Assembly (NCBI GenBank): GCA_037176725.1
Contig: JAZBRS010000011.1
Coordinates: forward strand, 744,001-808,000
Length of the DNA: 64,000 nucleotides
DNA from: Posidonia oceanica
Lineage: Eukaryota; Streptophyta; Magnoliopsida; Alismatales; Posidoniaceae
Reading direction: 5' to 3'
The notes under the pieces were generated by a model, which was not told the origin of the DNA, did no database searches, and worked only from the letters and a program-made list of their open reading frames with translations. The position numbers and the translations under genes are program-made. Shown here piece by piece: positions 44,944 through 56,652 of this stretch. Numbering within the stretch: the stretch's first letter is position 1; every line of letters starts with the position of its first letter.

Positions 44944-46319
44944 CAGGAGGCCAAAGGCTGAAATGGACTTGGGCCTTGGTTTAAAAAGTTTTAAAAATGT
45001 GTAAAAGGCTTGGGTGATGGTTTTGGGGCTTAGGTGGGGTTTTAGGGTTGCTTTAGGAATGGGATTTGGTTTTTAGGTCAAAATGAGTTAATTTGAAAAA
45101 AGAGAGCCATCCCAGAGTCCAAGCAAGCTTTCCAGAGTAGTCCACCATCTTCCAGGCAGTCAAAATGAGGTATCGACACTTAAATATTCTTGAAAGAATT
45201 CAATTAGATATCAGAATAAATTGTATTCTACTTAAAACATACAAAGAAGAGAGAGAGATAATGAGATTGACACAAATGATATATAGTGGTTCAGCCAACC
45301 CCGACCTAGTCCACTCCTAGATCCCCTCTGGAGTTCCCTTAACCTCAATTCAAAGTAAAACACTTACTTGACAAAGATTATCGTCTCCTTCGCAATTCCC
45401 GCGGAATCCTTCTATCAAACTTGGAGAAGCTTGTACCCTTATTTACAAAGCAATTACAACAGTACTTCCTTTTTTATCTCCCAAAATTTTGGTGAAAGTA
45501 GGCAATTTGACTCTTTCTTGCTAGACTTGGGAGAATTCTCAATATATGTAGGAATTTAGCTCAAATATGAAGGGTATGATGATATGTATATGTAGATAAA
45601 GCAAGGTCCAAGGTTGTGTCTAACGGATAGAACAATGTTTACAAACGGCTAGTAAATTCAGTATGCCTAAATAATTTGGTCGACCGAAATTCTGCAACAT
45701 TCGACTAATTCGGCAGACCGAAATATTTCAGTATTTCGAAAATAATCTCTATTGTAAATCTCAAATCTTGATTTTCGTTATGCCGGTATTTATCCGGTGT
45801 GCCGTTTTGGTATACTACTAATTTCGGTATGCCAATTTAGCCCTATCGTTCATATTTTAATAAATTCCCTGGTTCGGTATACTACACAAATTCGGTATGC
45901 CGATTTTGACCAAACTTCTATACTCAGGGTTTTCTAAGTGTTTTCCTTTGGTTTTTGGATATGGATATTTTCCTAGATGTTCTAGGGATGTTTTGGGAGA
46001 TCGTTACATACATCCTAGGAGTACATCAAGAAAAGGAAAATACATAAGATATTTTTACAACATGAATAATATAATCTTTGGAATCTTCTTGTCTTCATGT
46101 ATTCTTGATGCAGAGTTTTCCTTTGAACTCTTAGCATTACTTGAGTTTCTTCACATGTCGATTTTCTTCAAATATTCCACATATCTTAAAAACAGACTAA
46201 AGAATATAGTTCTCAAGTAATATCATTAGCCTCATTTGTTATCATCAACATTAAATATAGCATTGTTTATTTTCAACAATGTCCCCTTTTTTTATGATGA
46301 CAAAACTATACTTTAAAAT

Positions 46320-49300
46320 TGTAACAACCCAAGTCGCTACCAACAAAACCTATAGTCCAACAAATTTAAAATTTAATTAAATACAACATTTTACAACAAA
46401 CCACTGGGCTAAACCAATATCAATGCCAGGAACCTACAGTGGATAGCTACGTGACTCCCTCTATATGCACTAACTCCAAACCAGCTAATCATCTGCACCT
46501 GAAAACCAAACAAGTACACGTGAGTGACCTAGAAATCGTCACCCAGCACACACACCTCGCAAAACTACGCGAGAACCGGCGGAAAACCTCAAATACGGCA
46601 CAACCGGTAAAACCCCTAAATCTGGGTCCACAATAAGCAATATAATTAATAAGACACCCTTCCCAAGACCCACAAGCTAAAACCGGGGATGACAGGCGTT
46701 TCCAGAAATATAAATACAAAGCCACGGTCCACTGGCCCAAAACCTCAAAACCACGCAAAACCCTCCAACCCTTAGGCTGGAAAAATACTCGGCCCACTGG
46801 CCAAGACAAGGCGGAAATACCTTCCAATTTAGCTCAATCAATATCACGGCCCACCGACCCAAAGCTCAAAACCAAAGCCACAGGCCACAACTAAGCGGGA
46901 AAACAGCTGGCCTAATACGGCCCAAAACACAGACCACAAACTCACGCCATACACAGGCGGAAAGCAACTGGCCCAATATGGCCCCAAACAATAGCAAAAC
47001 TCACAAAGTCCGAAACTCAGACAAAGCTCAAGGCCTAATACGGCCAGCAACAACAAAACACAGCCCCACGGGCACAAAAACACAACTGATCGTATTCCTG
47101 GCGCCAAACAACCGATCTGGCCTCAAGCAGTAGCCAGAGACTCACCCCTGCAGCTCACTGCACTGCCACGGACACCCGCCCTGTGGAGTAGCGTGTCCGT
47201 CCCGGCATCTCGTCACTAGAGACGCCTCAAAAGCAATCCCTCACCAGGGAAGCTACTCACCCCAACTGGGTAAGCTGTCCTCACTCAAGACAAACCACAG
47301 GGCACGCCTAATATACGGCGACCTCAACTCAGTGCTCCGAACCACTAGAGGCTCCAACCCCTAGGCTCAGCCAGCACCAGTGCCCCGAACCACTAGAGGC
47401 TCCAACCCCTAGGCTCAGTCGACACCCAAAAACAAGGCGAGTCCCGGTGCCCGTAACAACTAGGGTATCACACGCCCAGCTACGCAGGAGTACCATACCT
47501 CCCGAGTCCGCTGCCACGATCCACTAGGTACGGTCGGCACCCCGACCCCCAAACCTCAACCCAGGCGAAGTGTGCGACACACTAGGAACGCCATCGCATC
47601 CCTGGGTCCAACCAACACAACTCCCAGGTTTTCAGCCACAGAAAACCTCAGCAAAATCATTTACAAACCATTCATATTTTTCCTCAAAATCTCTTTGAAA
47701 ACATTTATCAAATATCATGGGCTAAAGGACACTAAGCCCCAAAACCAACCGAGGAAACCACATTGGAAAACAAGCCCAGGAGAGCATCCCAGACCAAAAT
47801 CGGCAGACCGGTACTACCACCGGTATACCGAAAATCCCTGTTTCGGTGGAACCAAATCCACCGGTCGACCGGTCCGCACAGTGATCGGCAGACCGATATC
47901 ACATCAGTCGTACCGAAAATCCCTGCTTCGGTGGAACTAAATCCACCGACCGACCGATCGAACCCTGAAAACGGCAAACTGATCAATATCGGTCGACCGA
48001 AATCAGGTCCTGGCCTAAATCTGACGGCAAAACGGGACAGTGATATCACACCGGTGTACCGATTTGCCCCAGAAATCGGCAAACCGACCAAAAAGTTGTG
48101 CCGAACCAGGATAGGGCAGCCAACTTGAAAATCCGACTTAAAACCCCAAACGCCCGAAACCAACTCAAAAACTAGCGTGCCATATACCGGAATCTCTGGA
48201 ATAAAACAAGGAATGCAACCATACCCTCGATATGGCATTCCGAGGCACGCAACACGAGAAAACATCGGAAATCCAAAACTCAAGCCATTTTCTATAAAAA
48301 CCACAAAACTATATCAAATCCGCACCAAACCGGGTGCGCAACACATGCAAACGAGCGTCTCAGCTCGAGGAACACAAATATATTTCAATCGCCTCAATCC
48401 GAGGCCCAAAACACCGGAATTCACTGGGAAATCACATATCAAGCATTTAAGTCATTCGGGCCATAAATCGGCCAAAAACCACAATAAATCTCTAAAAATT
48501 ACCAAACCTCTACCATAGCATATAAACATGGCAAGGCACACAATAAAACTATAATCAAGCCATCTGAGAGCATTCACCCTCATCAAACAGCAAAAAACCA
48601 CATATCAACTCAAAACCTACTGAAGCCAATTAAATTCACCTAAATGCATATAAATCCCTAAAAATTGCCAAACTTAAATATAACATACAAATCATGGCAA
48701 GGGAAGCATGCAAGGCAAATTCTACATATTTAAGGCTCCTAGGGCGAGGCGTGTACCTTGGGACAAAGAGACAACCTCCGTCCACTGGCGGACCACACGT
48801 AAACCAAGCACGCCGCTCCACCGGGAAGCCGACCGGAGCTCGCTCACCGCACCACCACGCACTGGCCACCACCACGGCCGCCAACGGTTACCAGCAGAAG
48901 AAGGAGAAGAGGAGGAGGAAGGGGACGGAAGAGGAAGAAGGAGGGGAGGAGGAGGGAGGGAGAGGGAAGAGGGGAGGAAATCGGTGGGGAGAGGAGGAGG
49001 AAGAGGGAGGAGGGAGAATCAACACGATGGGGAGGGAGAGGAGGAGAGGCATGAGCCGACTGGGAGGGGGAGAGAGGCCGCGCGTGAGGGAGGGGGAAGA
49101 CGCGCGTGCAGGAGGGGGAGGGAGAAGGAGGGGGCACGTGAGGGGGAGAGGGTGGGGAGGAGAGAGAGAGAGAGGGAGGAAGGGAGGGAGAGAGAGAGAG
49201 AGGGAAAGAGGAAGGGAGAGAAAGAGAGAGGGAGAAAGAGGGAGAGAAACACAGGGACCAAGCCACAACCTGTCCCACCAACCACCACAAGTGGAAGTTG

Positions 49301-49462
49301 TGGTGGTAGTCCACCACAACAAAGCAGGTGGAGACCCACACAAACCACAGATGGGGCCCACAACAACTCAAGTGGGGCCCGCAAGGCCACTAACACCCGA
49401 CCAAAGCCAAGGAATTCATTAAACAAGCATAATTACAAGGAAATGAATTCCCGGGTGTTACA
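46320..49462 (-). mobile_element. Solo Tekay LTR, TSD aaaat
   Basis: 3,143 bp, plus strand tgtaacaaccc ... gggtgttaca, flanked by perfect AAAAT (46315-46319 and 49463-49467). Same orientation and landmarks as the 10406 and 18424 LTRs: G-box 46517-46522, CCTAATATA at about 47306, motif array 47800-48085, purine tract 48895-49257. Inserted 41 bp from the inner edge of the SIRE 3' LTR. Confidence 0.93.
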
Positions 49463-49467
49463 AAAAT

Positions 49468-49741
49468 ATCTAATTTTTTAAATTTCTCCCCCTATCAATA
49501 AGCATAATAAAATTTGAGAATTTGATAAAACAGATAATGTAATAATTTCAATTTTTATTGTTGCTCCCCCTTCCTATAAGCCTAGTTAAAAATATATTTT
49601 CATTGTATTTTTCTCTCCCTTTTTGTCATATTATAAAAAGTTTAACTAAGCAAAATATAAATTTAAAATCGTTAAGCATATTTCTCCCCCTATAAAAAGT
49701 TTAACAAATTTTTTGTCAGAACTTTCCTCAACTTCAGCCAT
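49468..49741 (-). other. SIRE 3' untranslated part
   Basis: AT-rich with three CTCCCCCT/TTCTCCCC words, matching 55341-55580 of the second copy. About 850 bp present in that copy (55580-56430) are missing here; the join is at about 49720 in TCAGAACTTTCC. Confidence 0.75.
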
Positions 49742-50069
49742 TCATGCACTTGACGAAGAAGGTTGTGCACTTTTGAGAGCCTTGGATCGCTCCAATGCTT
49801 GCTCCATTTTTTTTATGGCGACATGATCGATAGGTTTGTTTCTAATAGGAAGTGAGGGCTCATTTGCTAATGGGACATCGTAATGGATAAAGAGATATGT
49901 AAGAAGGGGTCCATAAAACAACTTGGTCTTGACATGTGTCATACAGTGAATTATGACACGAGACCAGTTAATAGGTATCTTTTTAGTAATGGCATATACA
50001 ACCTTACATGCCAATCCACTTAATTCATCAAAATGTCCTTTCTTTTGAAAGTAAAGAACCAATCATACC
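49742..50069 (-). pseudogene. SIRE extra 3' ORF, partial
   Basis: A frame after pol with ITKKIPINWSRVIIHCM, KLFYGPLLTYLFIHYDVPL and NKPIDHVAIKKMEQALERS. The GxLLTxxF..(F/Y).V pattern resembles the 'putative plant transposon protein' domain seen in extra ORFs and plant hypothetical proteins. The N-terminal part is missing: at about 50065 it joins RT sequence (after GMIGSL) through a deletion. Function unknown; some SIRE elements carry an additional ORF here. Confidence 0.55.
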
Positions 50070-51411
50070 TCAATACATCTTTTGATCTACATCAATTCCA
50101 TTTTCATCTTTATCAAGTTTTGTATTTGTGTTCATTGAAGTTTTTGCCTCCTTTGAGTTTTCCATTCCAAATCTTTTTAGTAATTCCTTTACATATTTTT
50201 CTTGAATAATGAAGATTCCATCTTTCATTTGTTTAACTTGAAATCCAAGAAAATAGTTTAATTCCCCCATCATACTCATTTCAAATTCTTCTTTCATGAT
50301 GTTGGAAAATTCCTCACATAATTTCTCATTTGTTGATCCAAATATGATATCATCAACATATATTAGTATCAATAAAATATCTTTATCATCCTTTTTGATA
50401 AATAAGGTTGTATTAGCAACTCCAATAATAAATCCTTTTCAATTAAAAAAACCAAGTTCTAGGAGCTTGTTTTAATCCATAAAGTGCTATGTTTAATTTG
50501 AATACATGATCTGTATAAAGTTCATTTTCAAATCCAGGGGGTTGTTTTACATATTCTTCTTCCTCAATTATCCCTTTTAAGAAGGCACTCTTGACATCCA
50601 TTTGATAGAGTTTGAAACCTATGCTACTAGCATAAGCTAATAACATCCTTATGGATTCTAGTCTGGCTACGGGGCATATGTTTCATCAAAATCAATTCAT
50701 TCTTCTTGATTATACCCTTGTGCCACTAACCTAGCCTTGTTTCTAATTACCTTTCCTGATTCATTTAATTTGTTTCTATAAATTCATTTTGTTCCAATTA
50801 TAGTATGATCTTTGAATTTTGGGACTAATTCTCATACATTATTTCTTTCGAATTGGTTAATTCTTCATTCATAGCAACCATCCAATATTCATCATTACAA
50901 GCTTCATTCACATTTCTTGGCTGAATAGAAGAAATGAAAGCATATGTAGCACATTCGTGATCCAATTTAGATCTGGTCAATATTTCATAAGAAATTTCTC
51001 CAATAATTTGTTCCTTAGGATGACCTTGAACGAATTACCGATCAGATGATTTATTTTCAGGTTCTTCTATGTTATTTATGTTTTCATTATTTTCAATATT
51101 AATGGTTTGATTTACTTGGATATTCTTCATTTCAGTATTTACAGTTTTAATAACATTTTCATCAAAATTCATATGCATAGATTCTTCAATAGTTAATGTT
51201 CTTTTATTGTAAATTCTATATGCTTTGCTTTTAGAGGAATATCCAAGAAATATTCCTTCATTAGATTTAGGATCAAACTTATCTAAATTGTCCTTGGTGT
51301 TTAAAATAAAGCATTTACAACCAAAAACTTTGAAATAAGAAATACATGGAAGTTTGCAAGACCAAAATTCAAAAGGAGTTTTATTCAGAATAGGTCTAAG
51401 TAAAACTCTAT
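50070..51411 (-). pseudogene. pol: SIRE reverse transcriptase
   Basis: Copia RT pieces: KLYQMDVKSAFLKGIIEEEE (first catalytic Asp), VKQPPGFEN, IALYGLKQAPRTW at 50440-50640, then ILIYVDDIIFGSTNEKLCEE (catalytic YVDD) and ELNYFLGFQVKQMKDGIFI at 50070-50372. Stops and frame changes are dense in 50650-51400, which covers the integrase-RT linker. RNase H is deleted. Confidence 0.88.
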
Positions 51412-52191
51412 TTAATATATAGCATGCTGTATTGACAGCTTCGGCCTAGAAATACTTAGGTAAATTATTTTCACATAGCATAGTTCTGGACATTTCTTAC
51501 AATGTTCTATTTTTCCTTTCAACAACTCCATTTTGTTGTGGATTGGAAAAGAAAAATTATGTTCAAAACCATTCTCTTCACATAAACTTTCAAAAATATC
51601 ATTTTCAAATTCTCCTCTATGATCACTTCTAATTTTAATGATATTCAATCCTTTCTCATTTTGAATCTTTTTACAAAATTTCTGAAATTCAAAAAATACA
51701 TCGTTTTTATTTGCTAAAAATAAAGCCCATGTAAATTTTGAAAAATCATCAATTAAAACAAAGGCATATCTTTTACCTCCTAAACTCATAATTCTACTTG
51801 AACCAAATAAATCAATATGAATCAATTCCAACGGTTTGCTAGTAGAAATCATTTCTTTTGATTTGAAAGACGATTTAATTTGTTTTCCAAATTGGCATGC
51901 ATCACATAATCTATCCTTTTTGAAATCAATTTTTAGCAAACCATTTATAAGATCACCTTTGGACAATTTAGATAGTTGGCCCATATTGGCATGACCAAGT
52001 CTTCTATGCCATAGCCAAGCATCATCATTTGTATAAGCAATACAGGATATAATTTTATTTGCTTTATAGGATACTTTTATCTTATACACATTATGCTTCC
52101 TATTTCCAGTAAATATTATTTTATTTGTTATTGAATCAAAGATTGTGCATTCTTTCTTATCAAACAAAACTTTATAACCTATATCACACAA
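51412..52191 (-). pseudogene. pol: SIRE integrase
   Basis: GAG-pre-integrase zinc module WLWHRRLGHANMGQLSKLS with CDAC, then core HIDLFGSSRIMSLGG (first Asp) and IIKIRSDHRGEFENDIFE (second Asp). The catalytic Glu region has shifted out of frame near 51540, where the frame runs into unrelated residues. 259 codons remain open in one block. Confidence 0.88.
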
Positions 52192-52413
52192 TTGACTAAT
52201 GCTAATAAATTATGCTTTAACCCATCTACCAACAATTCATTTTCAATAGAAGGGTTGTCAGGATTACCTACATTTCCAATCTCGACAATTTTCCCATTAG
52301 CATATCTCCAAATGTGACTGTTCCATCGTCTTTAGACTTTAGTATGCTTAGGAAACTATGATCTCCGGTTATGTGACAAGAGCAGCCACTATCCAAGATC
52401 CATTTTGAATTCA
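52192..52413 (-). pseudogene. pol: SIRE aspartic protease
   Basis: Coding strand near 52340-52400 reads SKWILDSGCSCHITGDHSF, the copia protease active site (DSG), followed by VTFGD-like sequence at 52300. A frameshift near 52290 and a stop at 52190 separate it from integrase. Confidence 0.8.
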
Positions 52414-54009
52414 TCATTTTCCTACATTAGATGAAAGTAAAGTCTTAGGCACCCATATTTGAGTGGGACGAGTTTTATGGATTATCTTGCCATAATTGTC
52501 CCTTTGAACCCACTTGGATGGAGTTTGTTTCTTAACAATAAATATATATTTTTCATTTGTGGTTTCCCTTATGAATCCATTCTCATATGGTGTGTTTTGA
52601 AAAGAGGAAAAACCTATACCTTGTTTATTCAATGAAGCTCTTTGATTTGATAGCAACAAATATATATTTTGTCTTCCCTTCGTAAATTTTACAATAGTAT
52701 TTAGTAGATCATTGCCTTTATCTTTTAGACTTTTGATGTCTTTTTCTAAATTATTAATTTTATATTTCATATGTCCTAGACTCATATTTAATTTTGTGTT
52801 TTTGATGTGAAGTTCTTCATTGTTACATAGTAAGTTTTCTCCTTCTCTTACAAGTGCATTATTTTCTTTGGTTAGTTTTTCATTCTGTTGATTTAAATTT
52901 TTAGAGGTTAATTTTAAATGTTTGTATTTTTCATATAGTTCGTTGAAAGCATCTAACAACTCTTCCATATCTTCACTTTGGGATAAAGAGACATCTTCTT
53001 GTGCCATGAAGCACATATTTGCTCTTACATTGTCGGAAGATGATTCTTTATCAGAGGAAGAATCACTTTCATCCCAAGTGGCTTGAAGAGTCTTCTTTTT
53101 AGGCTTTTTAGATTCTCTTCTAAAAAATTTCATTTTGAGTAAAGGGCAAACTCTTTTGAGATGTCCTGGTTTGTTACATTTGAAGCATAAGGGTGCTTCA
53201 TCTTGATCTTTTGATTTCTCAGGAAATCTTCCTTTCTTTCGAAATTTTCTATTTTTGATAAATATTCTAAATTTTCTTGTAATGAGAGCAATCTCCTGAT
53301 CATTATCATTTTCTAACTCTTCTGAGCCAGTAGTTGTTTTTAGTGCAATAATTTTCTTACTTGTTTGTTTTTCATTTTCCTTTTCTTGCATTTGCACTTC
53401 ATATGATATTAGATTCCCAATTAAATTTTCTAGTGAGTAAGTTGAGAGATCCTTTGCTTCCTCTATAGCAGTGGTTTTCTTCTCCCATTCAGGAGTTAAG
53501 GATCTCAGGATTTTTCTCACCAAATCACTTTGGGAATAGCCTTTTCCAAGAGCTTGTAGAGAGTTTGTTATATCACAAAATCTTGCGAACATCTCTCCAA
53601 TTGGCTTATTTGGTTTCATTTTGAATAACTCGTATTTGTGAACAAGCATGTTTATTTTTGTTTTCTTGACTTAATTTGTACCTTCATGAGTTACTTCTAG
53701 ATTGTGCCATGCCTTATTGGTAGTATTACAATTTGATATTTTATTGAACTGTTCTTCATTTACAGCACAAAATAAGATATTCAGACCTTTTGCATCTAAT
53801 TGTGCTAATCTTTTATCCACTTCACTCCATTCTTTATATGATCTTTTATTTGGAGTAAAACCATTTATTACTATATCCCATAATTCAAAGTTAATAGATT
53901 TTAAATATATTACCATTCAACATTTCCAATAACTATAGTTATTGCCATCAAAAAATGGTGGCCTATTAATACTTTGTCCCTCAACGAAATTATTACTAGA
54001 TGAAGCCAT
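52414..54009 (-). pseudogene. gag: SIRE gag with two stops
   Basis: Start at ATG 54009 (MASSSNNFVEGQSINRPPFF). The frame is interrupted by TGA at about 53917 (Arg CGA) and TAA at about 53669 (Gln CAA), both C-to-T changes, then is open for 411 codons. Domains: N-terminal Gag with RRSYKEWSEVD-type and KMKPNKPIGEMFARF blocks, a CCHC knuckle CFKCNKPGHLKRVC (about residue 155 of the open block), an acidic Ser stretch, and a long coiled coil (residues about 230-330, Leu/Asn/Lys rich). The C-terminus leads into the protease. Coiled-coil extensions after the knuckle are typical of SIRE Gag. Confidence 0.9.
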
Positions 54010-54050
54010 TTTTAGTCTAAATAGATTGTTAAATCATTTTCTATAGACAA

Positions 54051-54066
54051 CCAAGCTCTGATACCA
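54051..54066 (-). promoter_or_regulatory. SIRE primer-binding site, tRNA-iMet
   Basis: Coding strand TGGTATCAGAGCTTGG, two bases from the 5' LTR end at 54069. Confidence 0.92.
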
Positions 54067-54068
54067 AT

Positions 54069-55300
54069 TGTTAGGATCGAGAGGTTACTCTAGAGAGGGG
54101 TGAATAGAGTATTTTAATTTTCTTTGTCTCGTAAAGTGATTTACTTAAATATTCTTAAAAGAATTCAATTAAATATCAAATTAAATTGTATTCTACTTAA
54201 AACATACAAAGAAGAGGGAGAGAGATAATGAGATCGACACAAATGATATATACTAGTTCAGCCAACCCTGGCCTAGTCTACTCCCAGATCCCCTCTGGAG
54301 TTCCCTTGACCTCAATTCAAAGTAAAACACTTACTTGACGAAGATTATCGTCTCCTCCGCAATTCCCGTAGAATCCTTCTCTCAAACTTGGAGAAGTTTA
54401 CACTCTTATTTACAAAGCAATTACAACAACACTTCCTTTTTGATCTCCCAGAATTTTGACGAAAGTTGGCAATTTGACTATTTCTTGCTAGACTTAGGAG
54501 AACTCTCAATATAGGTGGGAATTTAGCTCAAATATGAAGGGTATGATGATATGTATATGTAGCTTCTCTTTGGGGGTTCATTGGGGGTCCTATTTATAGA
54601 TAAAGTAAGGCCCAAGGTTGTGTCTAATGAATAGAACAACGTTCACAAATGACAAGTAAATTCGGTATGCCAAAATCATTCGGTCGATCGAAATTCTACA
54701 ACGTTCGACTAATTCAGTAGACCAAAATATTTTGGTATTCCAAAAATAATCTCTGTTGTAAATCTCAGATCGTGATTTTCGGTATGCTGGTGTTTATCCA
54801 GTGTGCCATTCTAGTATACTGCTGATTTCAGTATGCCGATTGACATTGGTATGCCGATCTAGCCCTATCATTCATATTTTAATAACTTCCCTGGTTCGGT
54901 ATACCAGACAGATTCGTTATGCCGATTCTGACCAAACTTCTATACTCAAGGTTTTCTAATTGTTTTCCTTTGATTTTTGGATAAGGATATTTTCCTAGAT
55001 GTTCTAGGGATATTTTGAGAGATCATTACATACATCCTAGGAGTACATCAAGAAAAGAAAAATACATAAGTTATTTTTACAACATGAATAATATAATCTT
55101 TAGAATCTTCTTGTCTTCATGTATTCTTAATGCAGAGTTTTCCTTTGAACTCTTAGCTTTACTTGAATTTCTTCACATGTTGATTTTCTTCAGATATTCT
55201 ACCTATCTTAAAAATAGACTGAAGAATATATTTCTCAAGTAATATCATTAGTCTCATTTGTTAACATCAAAATTAAATATAGCATTGTTTATTTTCAACA
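54069..55300 (-). repeat. SIRE LTR, 5' LTR of one copy and 3' LTR of the next
   Basis: 1,232 bp, plus strand tgttaggatcg ... attttcaaca. It is followed at 55301 by the polypurine and 3' end of a second SIRE copy, so one LTR serves two internal regions. TCGGTATGCCGA-like motifs lie at 54655-54935. Confidence 0.92.
54591..54598 (-). promoter_or_regulatory. TATA box of SIRE LTR
   Basis: Coding strand CTATAAATAG, a near-consensus TATA box in the middle of the LTR. The equivalent segment is deleted from the other LTR of the same element. Confidence 0.6.
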
Positions 55301-56652
55301 ATCTCACCCTTTTTGATGATGATAAAACTATACTTTAAAATATCCAATTTTTTTTATTTTCTCCCCCTATCAGTGAGCATAATAAAATTTGACAATTTGA
55401 TAAAACTGATAATGTAATAATTTCAAATTTTATTGTTGCTCCTCCTTCCTGTAAGCCTAGTTAAAAATATATTTTCATTGTATTTTTCTCCCCCTTTTTG
55501 TCATATTATAAAAATTTTAATTAAGCAGAATATATATTTAAAATCATTGAGCATATTTCTCCCCCTATAGTTTTCCTGCAGAGTATATCAGAACTTTTAG
55601 ATTTTATCACTTATCCCCATTCATGCATAATATATCTCATTTGCTCATGTTTCATATCAGTTCATATATGAGAAATTCATGCATTGTTCATAATCCCAAA
55701 AAAAATAATCCATTTTGCATAACACAGCACAATTCCATGAAAATCCATAAGAGTATTGATTAATCCAAAGATGCCATGTCATTTTTAATTATATATATGA
55801 TTTCATATACAATATCATTTGTATATCATATGTAATCTAAATATAATGACATGCCAACTATATCCATTCATCAACCTAAGATAATCATAAGCAATGATTA
55901 TTCATCAACTAAATGCATAGATATAAGCATTTTTCATAATTAATAGTCAATAATCCATATGCCATAATCCATAGAATTCCATACATTATATAGTCCATAT
56001 ATCATAGCCTTATCCAAATATTCATATATAACTCATGAATTCCACATTTAACCACATATATTAGCAAACTATTCCATATCACATTCCATAAGTAATAAAA
56101 AATAAGATAAAATTGGATATCATATTCCATAAGTGATCCAAAATTGAATACATTGTCAGAAACTGTGACACATTATTACAGACCATATAAAGATCAAATC
56201 ACTGACTAGGAGGAGGTGGATGTCCTTGGAGATATTTTAGAATTTCTGAGTGTTGATCATCCAATTTTCTCTCAAAATGAGATGTGAAAGAGACAAAATC
56301 ATTGGCAAATTTATTCAGCCAATCACAAACTGCCGCATAATGTTCCTCCTATCGAAGCTTGATATCGGCGATTTCTTCCCTTAAACCTTCAATATCTTCC
56401 TTGGTGGCTTTATTCTCATCTTCTTCTTCAGAGCTTTCCTCAACTTCAGCCATTCGTGCACTTGATGAAGAAGGTTGCGCACTTTTGAGAGACTTGTATC
56501 ACTTCAATGCATGCTCCATTTTTTCTATGGCAACATGATCGATAGATTTGGTTCTAATAGGAAGTGACAGTTCATTTGCTAATGGGACATCGTAATAGAT
56601 AAAGAGATATGTAAGAAGGGGTCTATAAAACAACTTGGTCTTGACATGTGTC
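55301..56652 (-). mobile_element. Second SIRE copy, 3' end only
   Basis: Begins with the polypurine region next to the LTR (TCATCATCAAAAAGGG on the coding strand), then an AT-rich 3' UTR of about 900 bp and the extra ORF. It is cut at 56652 by the family B LTR within the extra ORF, at the point equivalent to 49940 of the other copy. The 3' UTR 55600-56170 is more than 70% A+T with no frames. Confidence 0.85.
56190..56652 (-). pseudogene. SIRE extra 3' ORF, C-terminal part
   Basis: Longer C-terminus than the copy at 49742: after AQPSSSSA it continues with an acidic stretch (EVEESSEEEDENKATKED), a predicted coiled coil (IEGLREEIADIKLR, stop, EEHYAAVCDWLNKF) and ends DDQHSEILKYLQGHPPPPSQ. At least two in-frame stops. 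The acidic coiled-coil tail is not typical of a retroviral-type envelope. Function unknown. Confidence 0.5.

Larger units (their letters stand above)
41637..45178 (-). mobile_element. Tat/Ogre-like solo LTR, TSD cttaa
   Basis: 3,542 bp with TG...CA ends (plus strand tgtagcgatcccc ... gaggtatcgaca), flanked by perfect CTTAA duplications (41632-41636 and 45179-45183). On the coding (minus) strand it carries GGTGCCTAACACCTTCCC and GGTGGCGACTCC, words I associate with Tat/Ogre LTRs of plants. The first 900 bp are conserved with 59669-60540 and 63495-64000. The interior 42540-44940 holds seven palindromic units and is unlike the other copies. Confidence 0.8.
41557..46278 (-). repeat. SIRE 3' LTR, split by Tat/Ogre-like LTR
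   Basis: LTR parts 41557-41636 and 45179-46278 (about 1,175 bp) match 54069-55300. Ends TGTTAG ... TTTCAACA on the plus strand. Motifs of the TCGGTATGCCGA type lie at 45655-45910. Relative to the partner it lacks a 37-bp segment (54563-54599 there), which holds the TATA box; the join is at 45595/45596. Confidence 0.9.
41557..55300 (-). mobile_element. SIRE-like copia element with both LTRs
   Basis: Minus-strand Ty1/copia element: 5' LTR 54069-55300, PBS, gag with zinc knuckle and long coiled coil, protease, integrase, RT, an extra 3' ORF, 3' LTR 41557-46278 (interrupted). A TCATCA..AAAAGGG..GAGA polypurine region lies next to the 3' LTR. The Gag type, PBS and extra ORF fit the SIRE/Maximus lineage. 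Flanks do not form a TSD (tcaat against atctc) because the 5' LTR adjoins the 3' end of another SIRE copy. A Tat/Ogre-like LTR and a Tekay solo LTR are inserted in it. Confidence 0.88.

Noticed and set aside
48694..49481. Overlapping 242- and 257-codon ORFs rich in Arg, Glu and Gly
   Set aside because: GA-rich tract of the solo Tekay LTR read in two frames; parallel ORFs in several frames show it is composition, not coding.
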